Assembly: GCF_026651875.1 (NCBI RefSeq)
Contig: NZ_CP104067.1
Coordinates: forward strand, 1,488,001-1,552,000
Direction: 5' to 3'
Length of the DNA stretch: 64,000 nt
Origin: Alicyclobacillus fastidiosus
GTDB taxonomy: Bacteria; Bacillota; Bacilli; Alicyclobacillales; Alicyclobacillaceae
The notes under the pieces are model-generated. The model made no database searches. It was not told where the DNA came from and worked only from the letters and a program-made list of their open reading frames with translations. A program made the position numbers and the translations under genes. This document shows, in pieces, positions 28,351 to 38,106 of the stretch; position 1 is the first letter of the stretch; every line of letters begins with the position of its first letter.

Positions 28351-29607
28351 CTACGAGGCGGACCCTTTTGGCGGTCGCACAGGGATGGGGAGCTCGACAT
28401 GTACCGTCGTACCTTTGCCGATGCCGTCGCTTTCGATGCCGATTTTGCCGCCATGTGCCTCCGTTACCCAACTGGCGATGGCGAGACCCAGCCCTGTGCC
28501 TTTTGAGCTCTGCTCCCGAGACCTCGCTGGATCCACCGTGTAAAACCGGTCGAATACCCGCTTCAAATCCTCTTTTGCAATTCCGAGTCCCGTATCCCGC
28601 ACCAAAATGAGGGCCGTGTTGCGCTGCTGCGCCAGCGAGATCTCGATTTCACCGCCCTCCTCTGTGAACTTCATGGCGTTGTCGAGGAGGATGACCAGCA
28701 ATTGATGCAATCGATCCCGGTCTCCCTGGATGGTGATAGGCACGGGAACCGTCGCCTTTAAGTGAACCCCTTTCATCTGTGCGAGCGTCTCGTACAACTC
28801 GTGCACGTGGAGGATCAGATCTCGCAAATCCACTGGTGCACGTTCGATATCCACCTGATCTGAGTCGGACCTCGCCAAGGTCAACAAATCTTTCACGAGC
28901 TTGGACAGGCGCCGCGATTCGCCGTGCGCGTTGTTGAGCCACTCGAGGTTCTCCGTGACCGTTTCATCGGTGTGCTCCATCACGATGCCGAGATTAGACT
29001 GAATGACGGCGAGCGGCGTGCGCAACTCGTGCGACGCGTCGGCTACGAATTCGATTTGACGCTGCCAGGCGGAGCGAATCGGGCGAAGCATCCGATCCGC
29101 CAGGATGAATCCGACCAGCGTAGCTCCCACGAGGCCGAAGAGTCCGACGAACAGGATGATTCGCTGCAAGTTGTCGAGTTCATTCAGCCAAAAGCTGTCC
29201 TCGAAGATGGCTGCCAGGTACATATTCTGCCCGCCCGGGGCGGATTGGACGGGAATGAACAAAATTCGAAAATGATCGCCACTCGTCGCGTAGTTGATGA
29301 ACGTCCGCTTGGTGAGCTTAGCTACGCGATTGTTGATGTCTGTCGCCAAGCTTTCACCGAGTTCAGGGGACCAGTACAGTGGCGTACCCGCGCCGTACGA
29401 CTCAATGACGGAAACGTCCCGGAAACCACGTGGAGGGACGAAACCGGCATCGAGAAATGCCTGCACGGAATTTTGAAGATCCTTGTCGATATTCTGCATA
29501 TACGTCCCGCGAACGATGGCGAAGACGGCAAATGACGTGATGGAGTACAGCACCACGAGCAGAATGACAGACAGGAGTGTAATGCGAAACCGAAGTCGTT
29601 TAAACAA
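28351..29607 (-). CDS. two-component sensor histidine kinase
   Basis: 418 residues: helix at ~10-33, sensor region ~34-148, helix ~149-171, HisKA with His193 in ASHELRTPLAVIQ, ATPase domain with N box ILLDNAMKFT and DTGLGIAKEDL, and GTGLGLAIA. The start is probably TTG 29607, behind GAAGGTCTTGG; the sequence there is MFKRLRFRITLLS. It lies 71 bases after its response-regulator gene, with which it forms a second two-component system encoded on the opposite strand to the first. Confidence 0.9.
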   Translation of the reverse strand: MFKRLRFRITLLSVILLVVLYSITSFAVFAIVRGTYMQNIDKDLQNSVQAFLDAGFVPPRGFRDVSVIESYGAGTPLYWSPELGESLATDINNRVAKLTKRTFINYATSGDHFRILFIPVQSAPGGQNMYLAAIFEDSFWLNELDNLQRIILFVGLFGLVGATLVGFILADRMLRPIRSAWQRQIEFVADASHELRTPLAVIQSNLGIVMEHTDETVTENLEWLNNAHGESRRLSKLVKDLLTLARSDSDQVDIERAPVDLRDLILHVHELYETLAQMKGVHLKATVPVPITIQGDRDRLHQLLVILLDNAMKFTEEGGEIEISLAQQRNTALILVRDTGLGIAKEDLKRVFDRFYTVDPARSREQSSKGTGLGLAIASWVTEAHGGKIGIESDGIGKGTTVHVELPIPVRPPKGSAS

Positions 29608-29678
29608 TCACCAAGACCTTCTTTACCCTTTTGACATAGACGCGCACGAGTGTGGCGGGACCTCGTCGCCGCCCCTCG

Positions 29679-30362
29679 TCAAGATTGGGGCTCCGGGTGG
29701 AAGATGTAGCCCACCCCGCGGACGGTTGCGATGTATGACGATTTATCCGCCTCGTCGATCTTTTTGCGCAAGAAGTGCACGTAATTCTCGACGGCGTTTC
29801 CGATGACGTCCGCATCGGGCCCCCACACCCTGTCGAGGATGATCTCCTTGGAAAGCACTTTGCCTTGATTGCGCATGAACAGTTCTAAAAGTTGGAACTC
29901 CTTTGCCGTCAACGTCAGCGGCTCGTCGTTTCGCGTCACCGTGCGCGTCGTGAAGTCGAGCCGAAACGGGCCAGCCTCCATCGCATCGGTGCCGCTAATT
30001 TGCCCGGTGCGCCTCGTCAACGCGCGCACGCGCGCGAGGAGTTCCTTGTTGTCGAACGGCTTCACCAAGTAGTCGTCAGCACCCGCGTCGAGGCCGACGA
30101 CCCGGTCCTCCACAGTGTCCTTGGCGGTGAGCAGCAGGACCGGCGTTTGGATTTCCTGCTCGCGCATCCCCTTGAGGATGTCTATCCCGGACATGTTTGG
30201 CAGCATGATGTCGAGGATGATAATGTCATAACTATCCGTCGTGGCCAAGTCGTAACCCATTTCTCCATCGTGTTCGACATCGACCACGTATTGATTCTCT
30301 TTCAGCAGTTGTTTAAGTGCTGCGGCGAGTCTTCGCTCGTCCTCCACGAGTAAAATACGCAC
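29679..30362 (-). CDS. OmpR-family response regulator
   Basis: 227 residues, with receiver pocket Glu7/Asp8, phospho-acceptor Asp51 in IIILDIMLPNMSG, conserved Thr/Lys in LLLTAKDT and LVKPFDNKELLARVRAL, and a winged-helix output domain with ILDRVWGPDADVIGN and VRGVGYIFHPE. GTG 30362 is chosen because GGAGG ends eight bases before it; the frame is open 24 bases further. Gene order regulator then kinase. Divergent from the MFS gene. Confidence 0.92.
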   Translation of the reverse strand: MRILLVEDERRLAAALKQLLKENQYVVDVEHDGEMGYDLATTDSYDIIILDIMLPNMSGIDILKGMREQEIQTPVLLLTAKDTVEDRVVGLDAGADDYLVKPFDNKELLARVRALTRRTGQISGTDAMEAGPFRLDFTTRTVTRNDEPLTLTAKEFQLLELFMRNQGKVLSKEIILDRVWGPDADVIGNAVENYVHFLRKKIDEADKSSYIATVRGVGYIFHPEPQS

Positions 30363-30412
30363 ACCTCGTGCCTCCCTACCCTGCAAAGTGTCCTTGTTCT
30401 ATTGTACATGGT

Positions 30413-30440
30413 TTGCACCACAGATTGAACGTGATATACT
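30413..30440 (+). promoter_or_regulatory. promoter of MFS gene
   Basis: TTGCAC (30413-30418), 16 bases, TATACT (30435-30440). It would start transcripts near 30447, giving an 80-base leader before the MFS start codon. Confidence 0.55.
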
Positions 30441-30526
30441 ATCGCCTGCTTAGACGCGCGCATAGACCGCAATTACAGACGATTAAGCGCTTACACGACG
30501 TGCTCGAACGTCGAAGGAGGATGTTC

Positions 30527-31765
30527 ATGATTCGCGCGCTCAGCCGGAGCAAACACATGCAGACCGATATCCCCCTGGTCGTGTGGTTGCTCGGGCTCGG
30601 ATGCCTGTTAAACGTAGGTGGCTTGTCACTGCTCTGGCCAGTGAATTCCATTTACATTCACACAAGTCTTCACAAGAGTATGGCGGTCGCCGGAATGGTG
30701 ATGATGGTGTATTCCGGTACAGGGTTGCTTGGCAGCTTCATCGGCGGCTGGTTGTACGATCGCTTTGGTGCCATGCGAGTCATGGTGTTCACGCTCGTGG
30801 TCAGTTGTCTCGTCATTCTGCTTCCGGCCATCACGCCAAGCTTTGCGGTATATGTCCTGGTGATGGCCGTGTTTGGCACGTCCTGCGCCATTCCGTTCCC
30901 AGTCTTTAACGCAGTCGTCGGCCACGCCTGGCCCGCAGGTGGGCGGCGGGCGTTCAACTTTCTGTACGTCTCGAACAACCTCGGGGTCGCCATCGGTACT
31001 GCGCTCGGGGGCGCCATGGCGTCGAACTCGTTTCGCTCCGTGTTCTTTGGCATCGCAGTCGGCTACGCATCCCTGCTTTTGCTGGTCGTCACAGTGCTTA
31101 GGCGCCCGCTCTACGAGATTCGCGCGCAATTGCGCGACGACGCGGGGGACTCGAACGAAGGTCTACGTGCACCCATCCCTTGGGGTGGCATCGGCATTCT
31201 ATTGGCAGGGTATATCACGGCGTGGATGGTCTACGTTCAGTGGCAGAGCACGGTATCTGTGTACATGCAGGCGACCGGTTACTCGCTAGCGTCGTACAGC
31301 CTCTTGTGGACACTCAACGGGCTGATCATCTTCCTCGCTCAACCGCTCGTATCCTATGTGACTCGGCGATTTTGGTCGTTGGCCGCACATATGGTCGGCG
31401 GCGTGATCCTTTTGGCCCTCAGCTTCTTTTTCATGTTATTTGCACATAACTATGTGATGTATGTGATCGCCATGCTGCTCACGACGCTCGGTGAGATTTT
31501 CGTTTGGCCAGCCGTCCCGGCGGCCATCGCGCAAATTGCGCCAGCAGGGCGTTTGGGCACACTCCAGGGCCTCGTCGGCAGCGCGGCTACGTGTGGTCGC
31601 ATGATTGGCCCCGTCCTGGGCGGGGTTCTCTACGATTACGCCGGGTTTCACTTTATTCTCCTCTACGCCATCCCGACGCTCATCCTGCCGGTGATTCTAT
31701 TTTTGCTGTACCACCGGTTTACGGCACCACACCTCGACGAGATGGGCCCAGAACGACGGTTCTGA
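30527..31765 (+). CDS. MFS transporter
   Basis: Twelve-helix carrier, 412 residues, motif A GGWLYDRFGAMRVM after helix 2 and a motif C-like VFGTSCAIPFPVFNAV later. GPVLGG-type turn near the end (MIGPVLGGVLYDYAGF). Start ATG 30527 lies six bases past AAGGAGG; ATG 30521 abuts the ribosome site and is less likely. Divergent from the second two-component system, hence a possible target of it. Substrate unknown. Confidence 0.85.
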   Translation: MIRALSRSKHMQTDIPLVVWLLGLGCLLNVGGLSLLWPVNSIYIHTSLHKSMAVAGMVMMVYSGTGLLGSFIGGWLYDRFGAMRVMVFTLVVSCLVILLPAITPSFAVYVLVMAVFGTSCAIPFPVFNAVVGHAWPAGGRRAFNFLYVSNNLGVAIGTALGGAMASNSFRSVFFGIAVGYASLLLLVVTVLRRPLYEIRAQLRDDAGDSNEGLRAPIPWGGIGILLAGYITAWMVYVQWQSTVSVYMQATGYSLASYSLLWTLNGLIIFLAQPLVSYVTRRFWSLAAHMVGGVILLALSFFFMLFAHNYVMYVIAMLLTTLGEIFVWPAVPAAIAQIAPAGRLGTLQGLVGSAATCGRMIGPVLGGVLYDYAGFHFILLYAIPTLILPVILFLLYHRFTAPHLDEMGPERRF

Positions 31766-32052
31766 GCCCTGTTTCTCCGCTACATTTTCACCTATGTTAG
31801 GGTCCCTTACACAACTTAAAAATAAGAGAATTCTTAACTTGCTGGCTAAGGGTGCCAAGAGCCCAGTCGTGACGGGGTTTTTGACAAAATAGATGCTCAT
31901 TTTCCAATTTATGGTCTGTTTACAAGGGATCTTCGGGTGGCTAAAATTTCGCTTGTAACACGGAATTGTCAGTTAATTTTGTCTCGCAAAAATATTATTA
32001 ACTTTACGGCGGGGCCGATGCGTTGCGTGCCGAGCGTTAAGGGGGGAGATGG
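31766..32052. other. non-coding interval before the importer operon
   Basis: A 287-base, A+T-rich control region. It contains TTGACA at 31881 and TTGTCA at 31966, but neither has a -10 at the right distance, so no promoter can be named with confidence. It ends in a purine-rich ribosome site (GGGGGGAGATGG) for the first ATPase gene. Confidence 0.4.
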
Positions 32053-33018
32053 ATGGCAGAACCGCTGCTTGCCATTCGGGACTTACGAACGTACTTCATC
32101 AGCAAGGATGCAGAGGTGCATGCCGTCGACGGGATCGACATCGATGTGCAGAGAGGTCAAATCGTCTGCATCGTCGGTGAATCTGGCTGCGGAAAAAGCA
32201 TGACTTCCCTATCGATCATGCGCTTAGTACCGAAACCGCACGGAAAGATTGTGACAGGTCAAATCATCTTTGACGGCGAGGATCTCCTTCAGCTCAAGGA
32301 CGCGAAGATGGCCGACGTGCGCGGCAACGATATATCGATGATCTTTCAGGAGCCTATGACTGCACTAAATCCGGTCCTAACCATCGGCGAACAAATCGGT
32401 GAGGTGTTGATTCGCCATCGCGGGTTGAACAAGCGGCAAGCGTTGGAACAATCGATAGAAATTCTGAAATTCGTAGGTGTTCCGAGGGCTAATGAGATCA
32501 TCCGGGAGTATCCCCACCAGTTGTCTGGGGGTCTTCGCCAGCGCGTCATGATTGCGATGGCGATGGTATGCAAACCGAAGCTCTTAATCGCCGACGAGCC
32601 GACCACGGCGTTGGATGTGACGATTCAGGCACAGGTTCTCGAGTTGATGAAGAAAATGCGCGAAGAGACGGGGACGGCCATCATCCTCATCACCCACGAC
32701 CTCGGCGTCGTCGCCGACATGGCGGATCACGTGGTCGTCATGTATGCAGGCCAAGTGGTGGAGAGCGTACATGCGGACGTCATTTTCGACACGCCGAAGC
32801 ACCCCTATACGAGGGCTCTCCTCGACTCGATCCCATCCTTGGAAGAGGAGAAGGACGTGTTGTACTCGATTCCTGGCACTGTGCCGAATGCAGCCAACTT
32901 TCCACAGGGCTGTCGATTCGCGCAGCGCTGTCCCTTGGCCCAGGACAGTTGCTTTGCCACGATGCCAGAACTCCGGGAAGTGGAGAAGGGTCACTTTGTT
33001 CGCTGTGATCTGATTTGA
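32053..33018 (+). CDS. peptide-type ABC importer ATPase, DppD/OppD type
   Basis: 321 residues with Walker A GESGCGKSM, Q-loop MIFQEPMTALNP, signature LSGGLRQRVMIAMAM, Walker B LLIADEPTTALD and His-loop ITHDLGVVAD. The C-terminal extension CRFAQRCPLAQDSC is the oligopeptide-transporter type that holds an iron-sulfur cluster in known DppD/F. First gene of the five-gene operon; the next ATPase gene begins 14 bases after its stop. Confidence 0.95.
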   Translation: MAEPLLAIRDLRTYFISKDAEVHAVDGIDIDVQRGQIVCIVGESGCGKSMTSLSIMRLVPKPHGKIVTGQIIFDGEDLLQLKDAKMADVRGNDISMIFQEPMTALNPVLTIGEQIGEVLIRHRGLNKRQALEQSIEILKFVGVPRANEIIREYPHQLSGGLRQRVMIAMAMVCKPKLLIADEPTTALDVTIQAQVLELMKKMREETGTAIILITHDLGVVADMADHVVVMYAGQVVESVHADVIFDTPKHPYTRALLDSIPSLEEEKDVLYSIPGTVPNAANFPQGCRFAQRCPLAQDSCFATMPELREVEKGHFVRCDLI

Positions 33019-33032
33019 GAGGGGGGATTGCG

Positions 33033-34001
33033 ATGAGTCAGAACCTATTGGAAGTGACCGATTTACAAAAACATTTCCCGATCACAGCCGGCTTTTTCAA
33101 ACGGCAGGTCGGAGCGGTTAAAGCGGTTGACGGGGTTTCCTTCTACCTCAAGGCGGGTGAAACGCTCGGCATCGTGGGTGAATCTGGCTGCGGCAAGTCG
33201 ACGACCGGTCGGATGGTCATGCGGATCATTCAACCGACGCGGGGAAAAATCGTCTTCGACGGGCAGGACATCAGCCGATTGCGAGGGCGCGCATTGCGGG
33301 ACATCCGGCGCAAGTTTCAGATGGTCTTCCAAGATCCTTACGCGTCACTGAACCCGAAGATGAGCGTCGGTGAAACGATTGCGGAGCCGCTCATCGTCAA
33401 TCAGGTCCTAAAGGGGCGTCAGGCCACAGAGCGCGCTGTGCAGCTGTTGGAAACCGTCGGCTTGCGCGGCGGGGACTTTAATCGCTACCCTCACGAGTTC
33501 TCTGGAGGACAGCGGCAGCGTATCGGCATTGCCCGAGCGGTCGCACTCAACCCGAAACTGATTGTCGCAGACGAAGCGGTCTCGGCGCTCGACGTGTCCA
33601 TTCAATCCCAAATCCTCAACTTGTTGATGGATTTAAAGAGCGACTTCAATCTGTCGTACTTGTTCATTTCGCACAACTTGGCCGTCGTCCGCCACATCAG
33701 CGACCGGGTCGGGGTGATGTACCTCGGGCACATGGTGGAAATCGGACCGAAACATTCGCTCTACGGGGAGCCACTCCATCCGTATACGCAGGCCCTCATC
33801 TCAGCGGCTCCTGAACCGAAGCGGGTAAACCGGCGGGCCCGAATCATTTTACAAGGTGATGTACCCAGTCCTGCAAATCCCCCGAAAGGCTGTCCATTTC
33901 ACACCCGCTGTCCGCGCGTCATGGACGAATGCAAGGTAGAACGGCCTGTTCTCCAAGAGGTTCGTCCCGATCACTTCGTCGCGTGCCACCTGCATCGGTA
34001 G
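33033..34001 (+). CDS. peptide-type ABC importer ATPase, DppF/OppF type
   Basis: 322 residues: Walker A GESGCGKST, Q-loop VFQDPYASLNPKM, signature FSGGQRQRIGIARA, Walker B LIVADEAVSALDVS, His-loop FISHNLAVV, and C-terminal CPFHTRCPRVMDEC with the conserved cysteines. ATG 33033 follows GAGAGGGGGGATT. It forms with the DppD-like subunit the motor of the importer at 32-38 kb, and could also serve the ATPase-less importer at 5-8.5 kb. Confidence 0.95.
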   Translation: MSQNLLEVTDLQKHFPITAGFFKRQVGAVKAVDGVSFYLKAGETLGIVGESGCGKSTTGRMVMRIIQPTRGKIVFDGQDISRLRGRALRDIRRKFQMVFQDPYASLNPKMSVGETIAEPLIVNQVLKGRQATERAVQLLETVGLRGGDFNRYPHEFSGGQRQRIGIARAVALNPKLIVADEAVSALDVSIQSQILNLLMDLKSDFNLSYLFISHNLAVVRHISDRVGVMYLGHMVEIGPKHSLYGEPLHPYTQALISAAPEPKRVNRRARIILQGDVPSPANPPKGCPFHTRCPRVMDECKVERPVLQEVRPDHFVACHLHR

Positions 34002-34094
34002 GTGAATGGCTCGAATCGTGAAAGGAGTGAGGAACTGAGCACAGCGCAGGCATCTTCGTTCTCATGTCTATCGAATTCAACAGGTCGAGCACAA

Positions 34095-34119
34095 CACCTC
34101 GGAATCTCGCACCGAGGTG
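34095..34119 (+). other. intercistronic hairpin before the binding-protein gene
   Basis: CACCTCGG (34095-34102) pairs with CCGAGGTG (34112-34119), loop of nine, in the 163-base gap between the second ATPase gene and the binding-protein gene. No T run follows, so an RNA processing or stability role is more likely than termination. Confidence 0.4.
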
Positions 34120-34164
34120 AAGAGAAGCATCATTAAACTTGCAGATAAAAAGGGGGAATTCGAA

Positions 34165-35928
34165 GTGAAATCTCGTCCGATGCTACTTTTGGCCGGCGTC
34201 ACGACGGCCGTCATCCTAGCTGCTGCCGGTTGCGGAAACTCGACAAACACCTCGAGCACGTCGAATAGTTCAAATACCAGTACGGCAACATCCAGCGGGC
34301 AGACGCCGCAGAAGGGCGGAACGCTCGTCGTCGCGCTGCCGCCACAGACCAACCTCACATGGTATTTTCCACTAGAAAACTCGCAGAACGCGAGCATCTA
34401 TAACGCGGAACTGTTCAGCCAGATGTTCATGCCCGTACTGTACATCGACAATAATTACGACATCGATTACAACGATTCGCTTGCGTCCAACGTCTCCTAC
34501 AATAAAGCGGGGACGCAGTACACGATTACCCTCAATCCCAAATACAAGTGGTCCGATGGTCAACCTGTGACTGCCCAGGACGTCGTCTGGGGATACAACA
34601 TCATCGCCGCCACCGACAATCCGAAAGCACCGGCGCCGTGGCCGAATTACAACGCCGGATCCGGTGGCGTTCCAGCTAATATACAGAGCGTCAAAGCGAC
34701 CGACGATCACACCGTGGTCGTGACGCTGAAAAAGGCAGTCAACCAGCAGTGGTTTATCTACAACGGGATCGGTCAGTTGTACGCATTCCCACAACACGCT
34801 TGGAACAAGTATCCGAACAACATGACTCAGGAAATTACCTACTTGGGTAAAGAGGCAACCGACCCCACCTTCTTCAAGGTGGTCGATGGTGCGTTTAAAC
34901 TGCAGAGTGCAGTGAACAACCAGTCCTGGACGATGGTACCAAACGACAATTTCGACGGTCACAAGAGCACGCTCGACAAGTTGATCTTTGAATACGAAGG
35001 CTCGAGCGACTCCGAATTCGCCGCGCTCAAAACAGGGTCTGTCAACCTTGGCTATCTCGATCTCGCTCAGATCGGTTCCGAGAACGCGCTGAAGTCGCAG
35101 GGTGACGTCATTACAGCGGGCTACCGCTTTGCGTATTTTGACACCGAGCTCAACCTTCAAAAGGGTTCCCCGCTGTACAGCGCATTTAACGATCTAAAAG
35201 TTCGTGAAGCCCTGCAGATGGGCGTCGACCAAGATGCCATCGTGCAAGATATCTACCACGGCGTGGCAGCGCCACAGTACGGCGCCATTCCGACTAAGCC
35301 CAGTACCAAGTATTTAGATCCCCGCCTCGCAAAACCAATGTTCCCGTTCAACATCGACGCCGGTAAAAAATTGCTCGAATCGGACGGATGGTCGCTCCAA
35401 AACGGCGTGATGACCAAGAACGGCGTGCAATTGAAGTTCACGTTGATGTACTCCAGCGGCAGCGCGTCGACCGATCAGATGGAGCAGTTAATTCAGCAGG
35501 ATTGGAAGCAGATGGGCGTCGACGTGACGTTAAAACCGACGCCGTTCGCCACCTTGATAGGAATCATGGACAATCCAAAGGATAGCAGTCAATGGACGGC
35601 GGCTGGTGCGCAGGGCGTGATCTACGGCGGATCGTACCCAACAGGGGAACAGCTCTTTGAGCCAGGCGGACTCGACAACTTCGGTTATGACAACCCGAGC
35701 ATCGACAAGCTGATTGCGACGACAAATCAACCGGCCGCTTCCGCACAGCAGTCACAACAGGACTTCTACAACTACGAATACGCTTTGTCGAAGGATGCGC
35801 CGGTCATCTGGAACCCAAACCCGGGCACGCTGACCGTCACGGCGCCAAACGTACACAACGCGACCGCGCAGTACCTGAATCCGACCACAGGATATCCCTT
35901 GTTCCAATACGTCTGGATGTCGAAATAG
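34165..35928 (+). CDS. peptide-type substrate-binding lipoprotein (SBP_bac_5)
   Basis: 587-residue binding lipoprotein. Lipobox LAAAGC puts the lipidated Cys near residue 23, followed by a Ser/Thr/Asn-rich linker. SBP_bac_5 features: LVVALPPQTNLTWYFP start of the mature domain, KYKWSDGQPVTAQDVVWGYN, and DLKVREALQMGVDQDAIVQDIYHG. GTG 34165 is chosen over an in-frame start at 34117 because AGGGGG lies eight bases ahead and gives a proper signal peptide. Aromatic residues are many, as is common in OppA-like proteins. Confidence 0.9.
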   Translation: MKSRPMLLLAGVTTAVILAAAGCGNSTNTSSTSNSSNTSTATSSGQTPQKGGTLVVALPPQTNLTWYFPLENSQNASIYNAELFSQMFMPVLYIDNNYDIDYNDSLASNVSYNKAGTQYTITLNPKYKWSDGQPVTAQDVVWGYNIIAATDNPKAPAPWPNYNAGSGGVPANIQSVKATDDHTVVVTLKKAVNQQWFIYNGIGQLYAFPQHAWNKYPNNMTQEITYLGKEATDPTFFKVVDGAFKLQSAVNNQSWTMVPNDNFDGHKSTLDKLIFEYEGSSDSEFAALKTGSVNLGYLDLAQIGSENALKSQGDVITAGYRFAYFDTELNLQKGSPLYSAFNDLKVREALQMGVDQDAIVQDIYHGVAAPQYGAIPTKPSTKYLDPRLAKPMFPFNIDAGKKLLESDGWSLQNGVMTKNGVQLKFTLMYSSGSASTDQMEQLIQQDWKQMGVDVTLKPTPFATLIGIMDNPKDSSQWTAAGAQGVIYGGSYPTGEQLFEPGGLDNFGYDNPSIDKLIATTNQPAASAQQSQQDFYNYEYALSKDAPVIWNPNPGTLTVTAPNVHNATAQYLNPTTGYPLFQYVWMSK

Positions 35929-35959
35929 CCGTTGCCTGAGCCTATAAGTTTATGCAATG

Positions 35960-35991
35960 GGTCCGGGGCGCGCACTTGCGAGTCTCGGACC
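35960..35991 (+). other. intercistronic hairpin after the binding-protein gene
   Basis: GGTCCG (35960-35965) pairs with CGGACC (35986-35991) immediately before the permease ribosome site GGAAGGAGG. The first importer also has a hairpin at the matching place, downstream of its binding-protein gene. Confidence 0.4.
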
Positions 35992-36005
35992 AGGAAGGAG
36001 GAACC

Positions 36006-36893
36006 ATGGTTACACCGGCTGAGTTACTAGAGCAAAAACGTCCTGCGGTTCAGTCATCTGGCCGGTCTCGGGCGTGGAGGCGCTTCTGGAGCTATCCTTT
36101 AAGCACTGCGGGGATTATCGGCGTACTTTTTTTGTTCGCCTTTTCATTCCTAGGCCCTGTGTTCTACCATGTCGACCCGCTGGCACAAAACATCACACAT
36201 ATGTTGCAGCCCCCTTCCGCAACTCATCCAATGGGTACGGATGACCTTGGACGCGACGTCTTGTCCCGACTGATGGTCGGTGGGCGCTCATCTCTGGAAG
36301 TCGGCTTTTTGTCGGCATTTGTCGCGATGGCCTTCGGAACCTTGTACGGGATGATCAGTGGCCTCGTCGGTGGATGGACGGATATCATTTTGATGCGTAT
36401 CGTAGACGTTTTGCTCTCGATTCCAAGTCTATTTATCCTGCTGTTCCTAGACGTCACGTTCAAACCGAGTGTTGTGCTGATGATTTTCGTCATTGCTTCC
36501 ACGAGTTGGCTGACCGTCAGCCGTATCGTTCGCGGCGAAGTTCTGAAGATCAAGACGGAGACATACGTCGAAGCGGCACGTCTGGCTGGCGTCGGCCCAT
36601 GGCGACTGATGCTGAAGTACTTAGTTCCAAACTTTATTGGAACGGTCCTCGTCACAACGACATTTAGCGTCGCGGACAGCATCCTGACGATTGCCGGACT
36701 CAGTTTCTTGGGGCTGGGACTTCCACCCCCGGCACCGAACTGGGGCGCTGAGTTATCCGAATCGCTCAACTATATCTTCCAGAACTCTTGGTGGCTGATA
36801 TACCCACCGGGCATTCTGATCTTACTGTCCCAGTTGTCTGTCAATTTCATCGGAGATGGTCTCCGCCACGCATTGGAAACTCGAGTCGATTGA
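36006..36893 (+). CDS. ABC importer permease, DppC type
   Basis: 295 residues, six helices, DppC hallmarks GTDDLGRDVLSRLMVGGR and EAA loop ETYVEAARLAGVGPWRLM. ATG 36006 lies after GGAAGGAGGAACC. Together with the DppB-like subunit encoded next it forms the channel. Order C then B is the reverse of the first importer in this window, indicating the two systems are not a recent tandem duplication. Confidence 0.93.
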   Translation: MVTPAELLEQKRPAVQSSGRSRAWRRFWSYPLSTAGIIGVLFLFAFSFLGPVFYHVDPLAQNITHMLQPPSATHPMGTDDLGRDVLSRLMVGGRSSLEVGFLSAFVAMAFGTLYGMISGLVGGWTDIILMRIVDVLLSIPSLFILLFLDVTFKPSVVLMIFVIASTSWLTVSRIVRGEVLKIKTETYVEAARLAGVGPWRLMLKYLVPNFIGTVLVTTTFSVADSILTIAGLSFLGLGLPPPAPNWGAELSESLNYIFQNSWWLIYPPGILILLSQLSVNFIGDGLRHALETRVD

Positions 36894-36946
36894 AGCAGTC
36901 GACGAGAGTGTCCATCGCGAATCGTACGAAAGAGGGGTGATTTCCG

Positions 36947-37906
36947 TTGGTGAACTACATCGTGAAGCGCATTTTGCAGGCGATTCCAGCCCTCCTCGGC
37001 ATTAGCATTATGTCGTTTGTCCTCCTTCATATTGTGCCTGGCGATCCCGTTCGCATTATGTTGGGTGACCACTATACTGCTGCGCGGGCGGCAGCCCTCT
37101 CTGAACAATTAGGTCTGAACAAACCGCTCTGGCAGCAATATTTCCTCTGGTTGGGGCACTTGTGTCAGGGAAACCTCGGGTTTTCCTACGAGTTCGGCAA
37201 ACCAGTCACGGGCGTCATCTTGAACGCGATGCCCACAACACTGTCCCTGGTATTGTTCGCCACGCTGTTGGCACAGTTGTTCGCCATCATCTTAGGCACT
37301 ATTCAGGCGTATTTTGAAAATTCCATATTCGATCACGTCGTCACGGTGGTGAATTACTTCTTCTATTCAATGCCGGCGTATTGGTTGGGAATCATTATGG
37401 TGATCGTCTTCGCAATCGATTTAAAATGGTTTCCTGCCGGCGGCATTATCAACAACCAAGATCCGAATCCGGGCTTCCTTGACCGATTGCATCACCTGAT
37501 TCTACCATCGATCACGCTAGCGCTCATCTCGTTGGCGGGCTGGTCGCGGTACATGAGATCTTCTGTGCGGGACACGCTTCTGCTCGATTATGTTCGAACG
37601 GCGCGCGCGAAGGGACTTCGCGAGCGGCGCGTGGTGTTTCGTCACGTCATCCGGAATTCGGTACTTCCGCAAATCACACTCTTTGGTGTGTCGTTTCCCG
37701 GTCTGTTTGCAGGCGCCCTCTTCCTGGAGGAAATCTTTAACTATCCCGGAATGGGACTTCTCTATTGGAATGCGACAAACGTTCGGGATTATCCCATCCT
37801 ATTAGGCGTCACGATGCTGTTGGGCGCGTTGACGATTATCGGCAATCTGATTGCGGATATCCTCTATAGCGTTGTGGACCCGCGGATCAGTTACTTGTCG
37901 TCATGA
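36947..37906 (+). CDS. ABC importer permease, DppB type
   Basis: 319 residues with the DppB N-terminus NYIVKRILQAIPALLGISI, the GDPVRIMLGDHYTAARAAAL segment and EAA loop DYVRTARAKGLRERRVV. The start is TTG 36947 or GTG 36950, after GAAAGAGGGG. It ends the operon; a strong terminator follows 15 bases after the stop. Confidence 0.93.
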   Translation: MVNYIVKRILQAIPALLGISIMSFVLLHIVPGDPVRIMLGDHYTAARAAALSEQLGLNKPLWQQYFLWLGHLCQGNLGFSYEFGKPVTGVILNAMPTTLSLVLFATLLAQLFAIILGTIQAYFENSIFDHVVTVVNYFFYSMPAYWLGIIMVIVFAIDLKWFPAGGIINNQDPNPGFLDRLHHLILPSITLALISLAGWSRYMRSSVRDTLLLDYVRTARAKGLRERRVVFRHVIRNSVLPQITLFGVSFPGLFAGALFLEEIFNYPGMGLLYWNATNVRDYPILLGVTMLLGALTIIGNLIADILYSVVDPRISYLSS

Positions 37907-37921
37907 GTTCGGTTCCACACG

Positions 37922-37952
37922 CGGCCGGCCTGCCCGTAGGCTGGCCGTTTTT
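37922..37952 (+). terminator. terminator of the peptide-type importer operon
   Basis: Ten-base stem (37922-37931 with 37938-37947), loop GCCCGT, then T5. Confidence 0.85.
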
Positions 37953-38106
37953 GTGTGCCGAGACGCCTGCCTCGAAACTCGACCATCCGTGCCGCACGGG
38001 ACGCGATCAGATGGAGTAGAGGATGGGTACTGGCAAATACGTCGCAAAAAAACTATCATCGGAGTGTACAACACGTATACGACCGTGTTCGAAAGGTGGG
38101 CTTAAA

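Noticed and set aside
31881-31910. TTGACA before the second importer operon as a promoter
   Set aside because: No acceptable -10 at 16-18 bases; left as an undecided interval.
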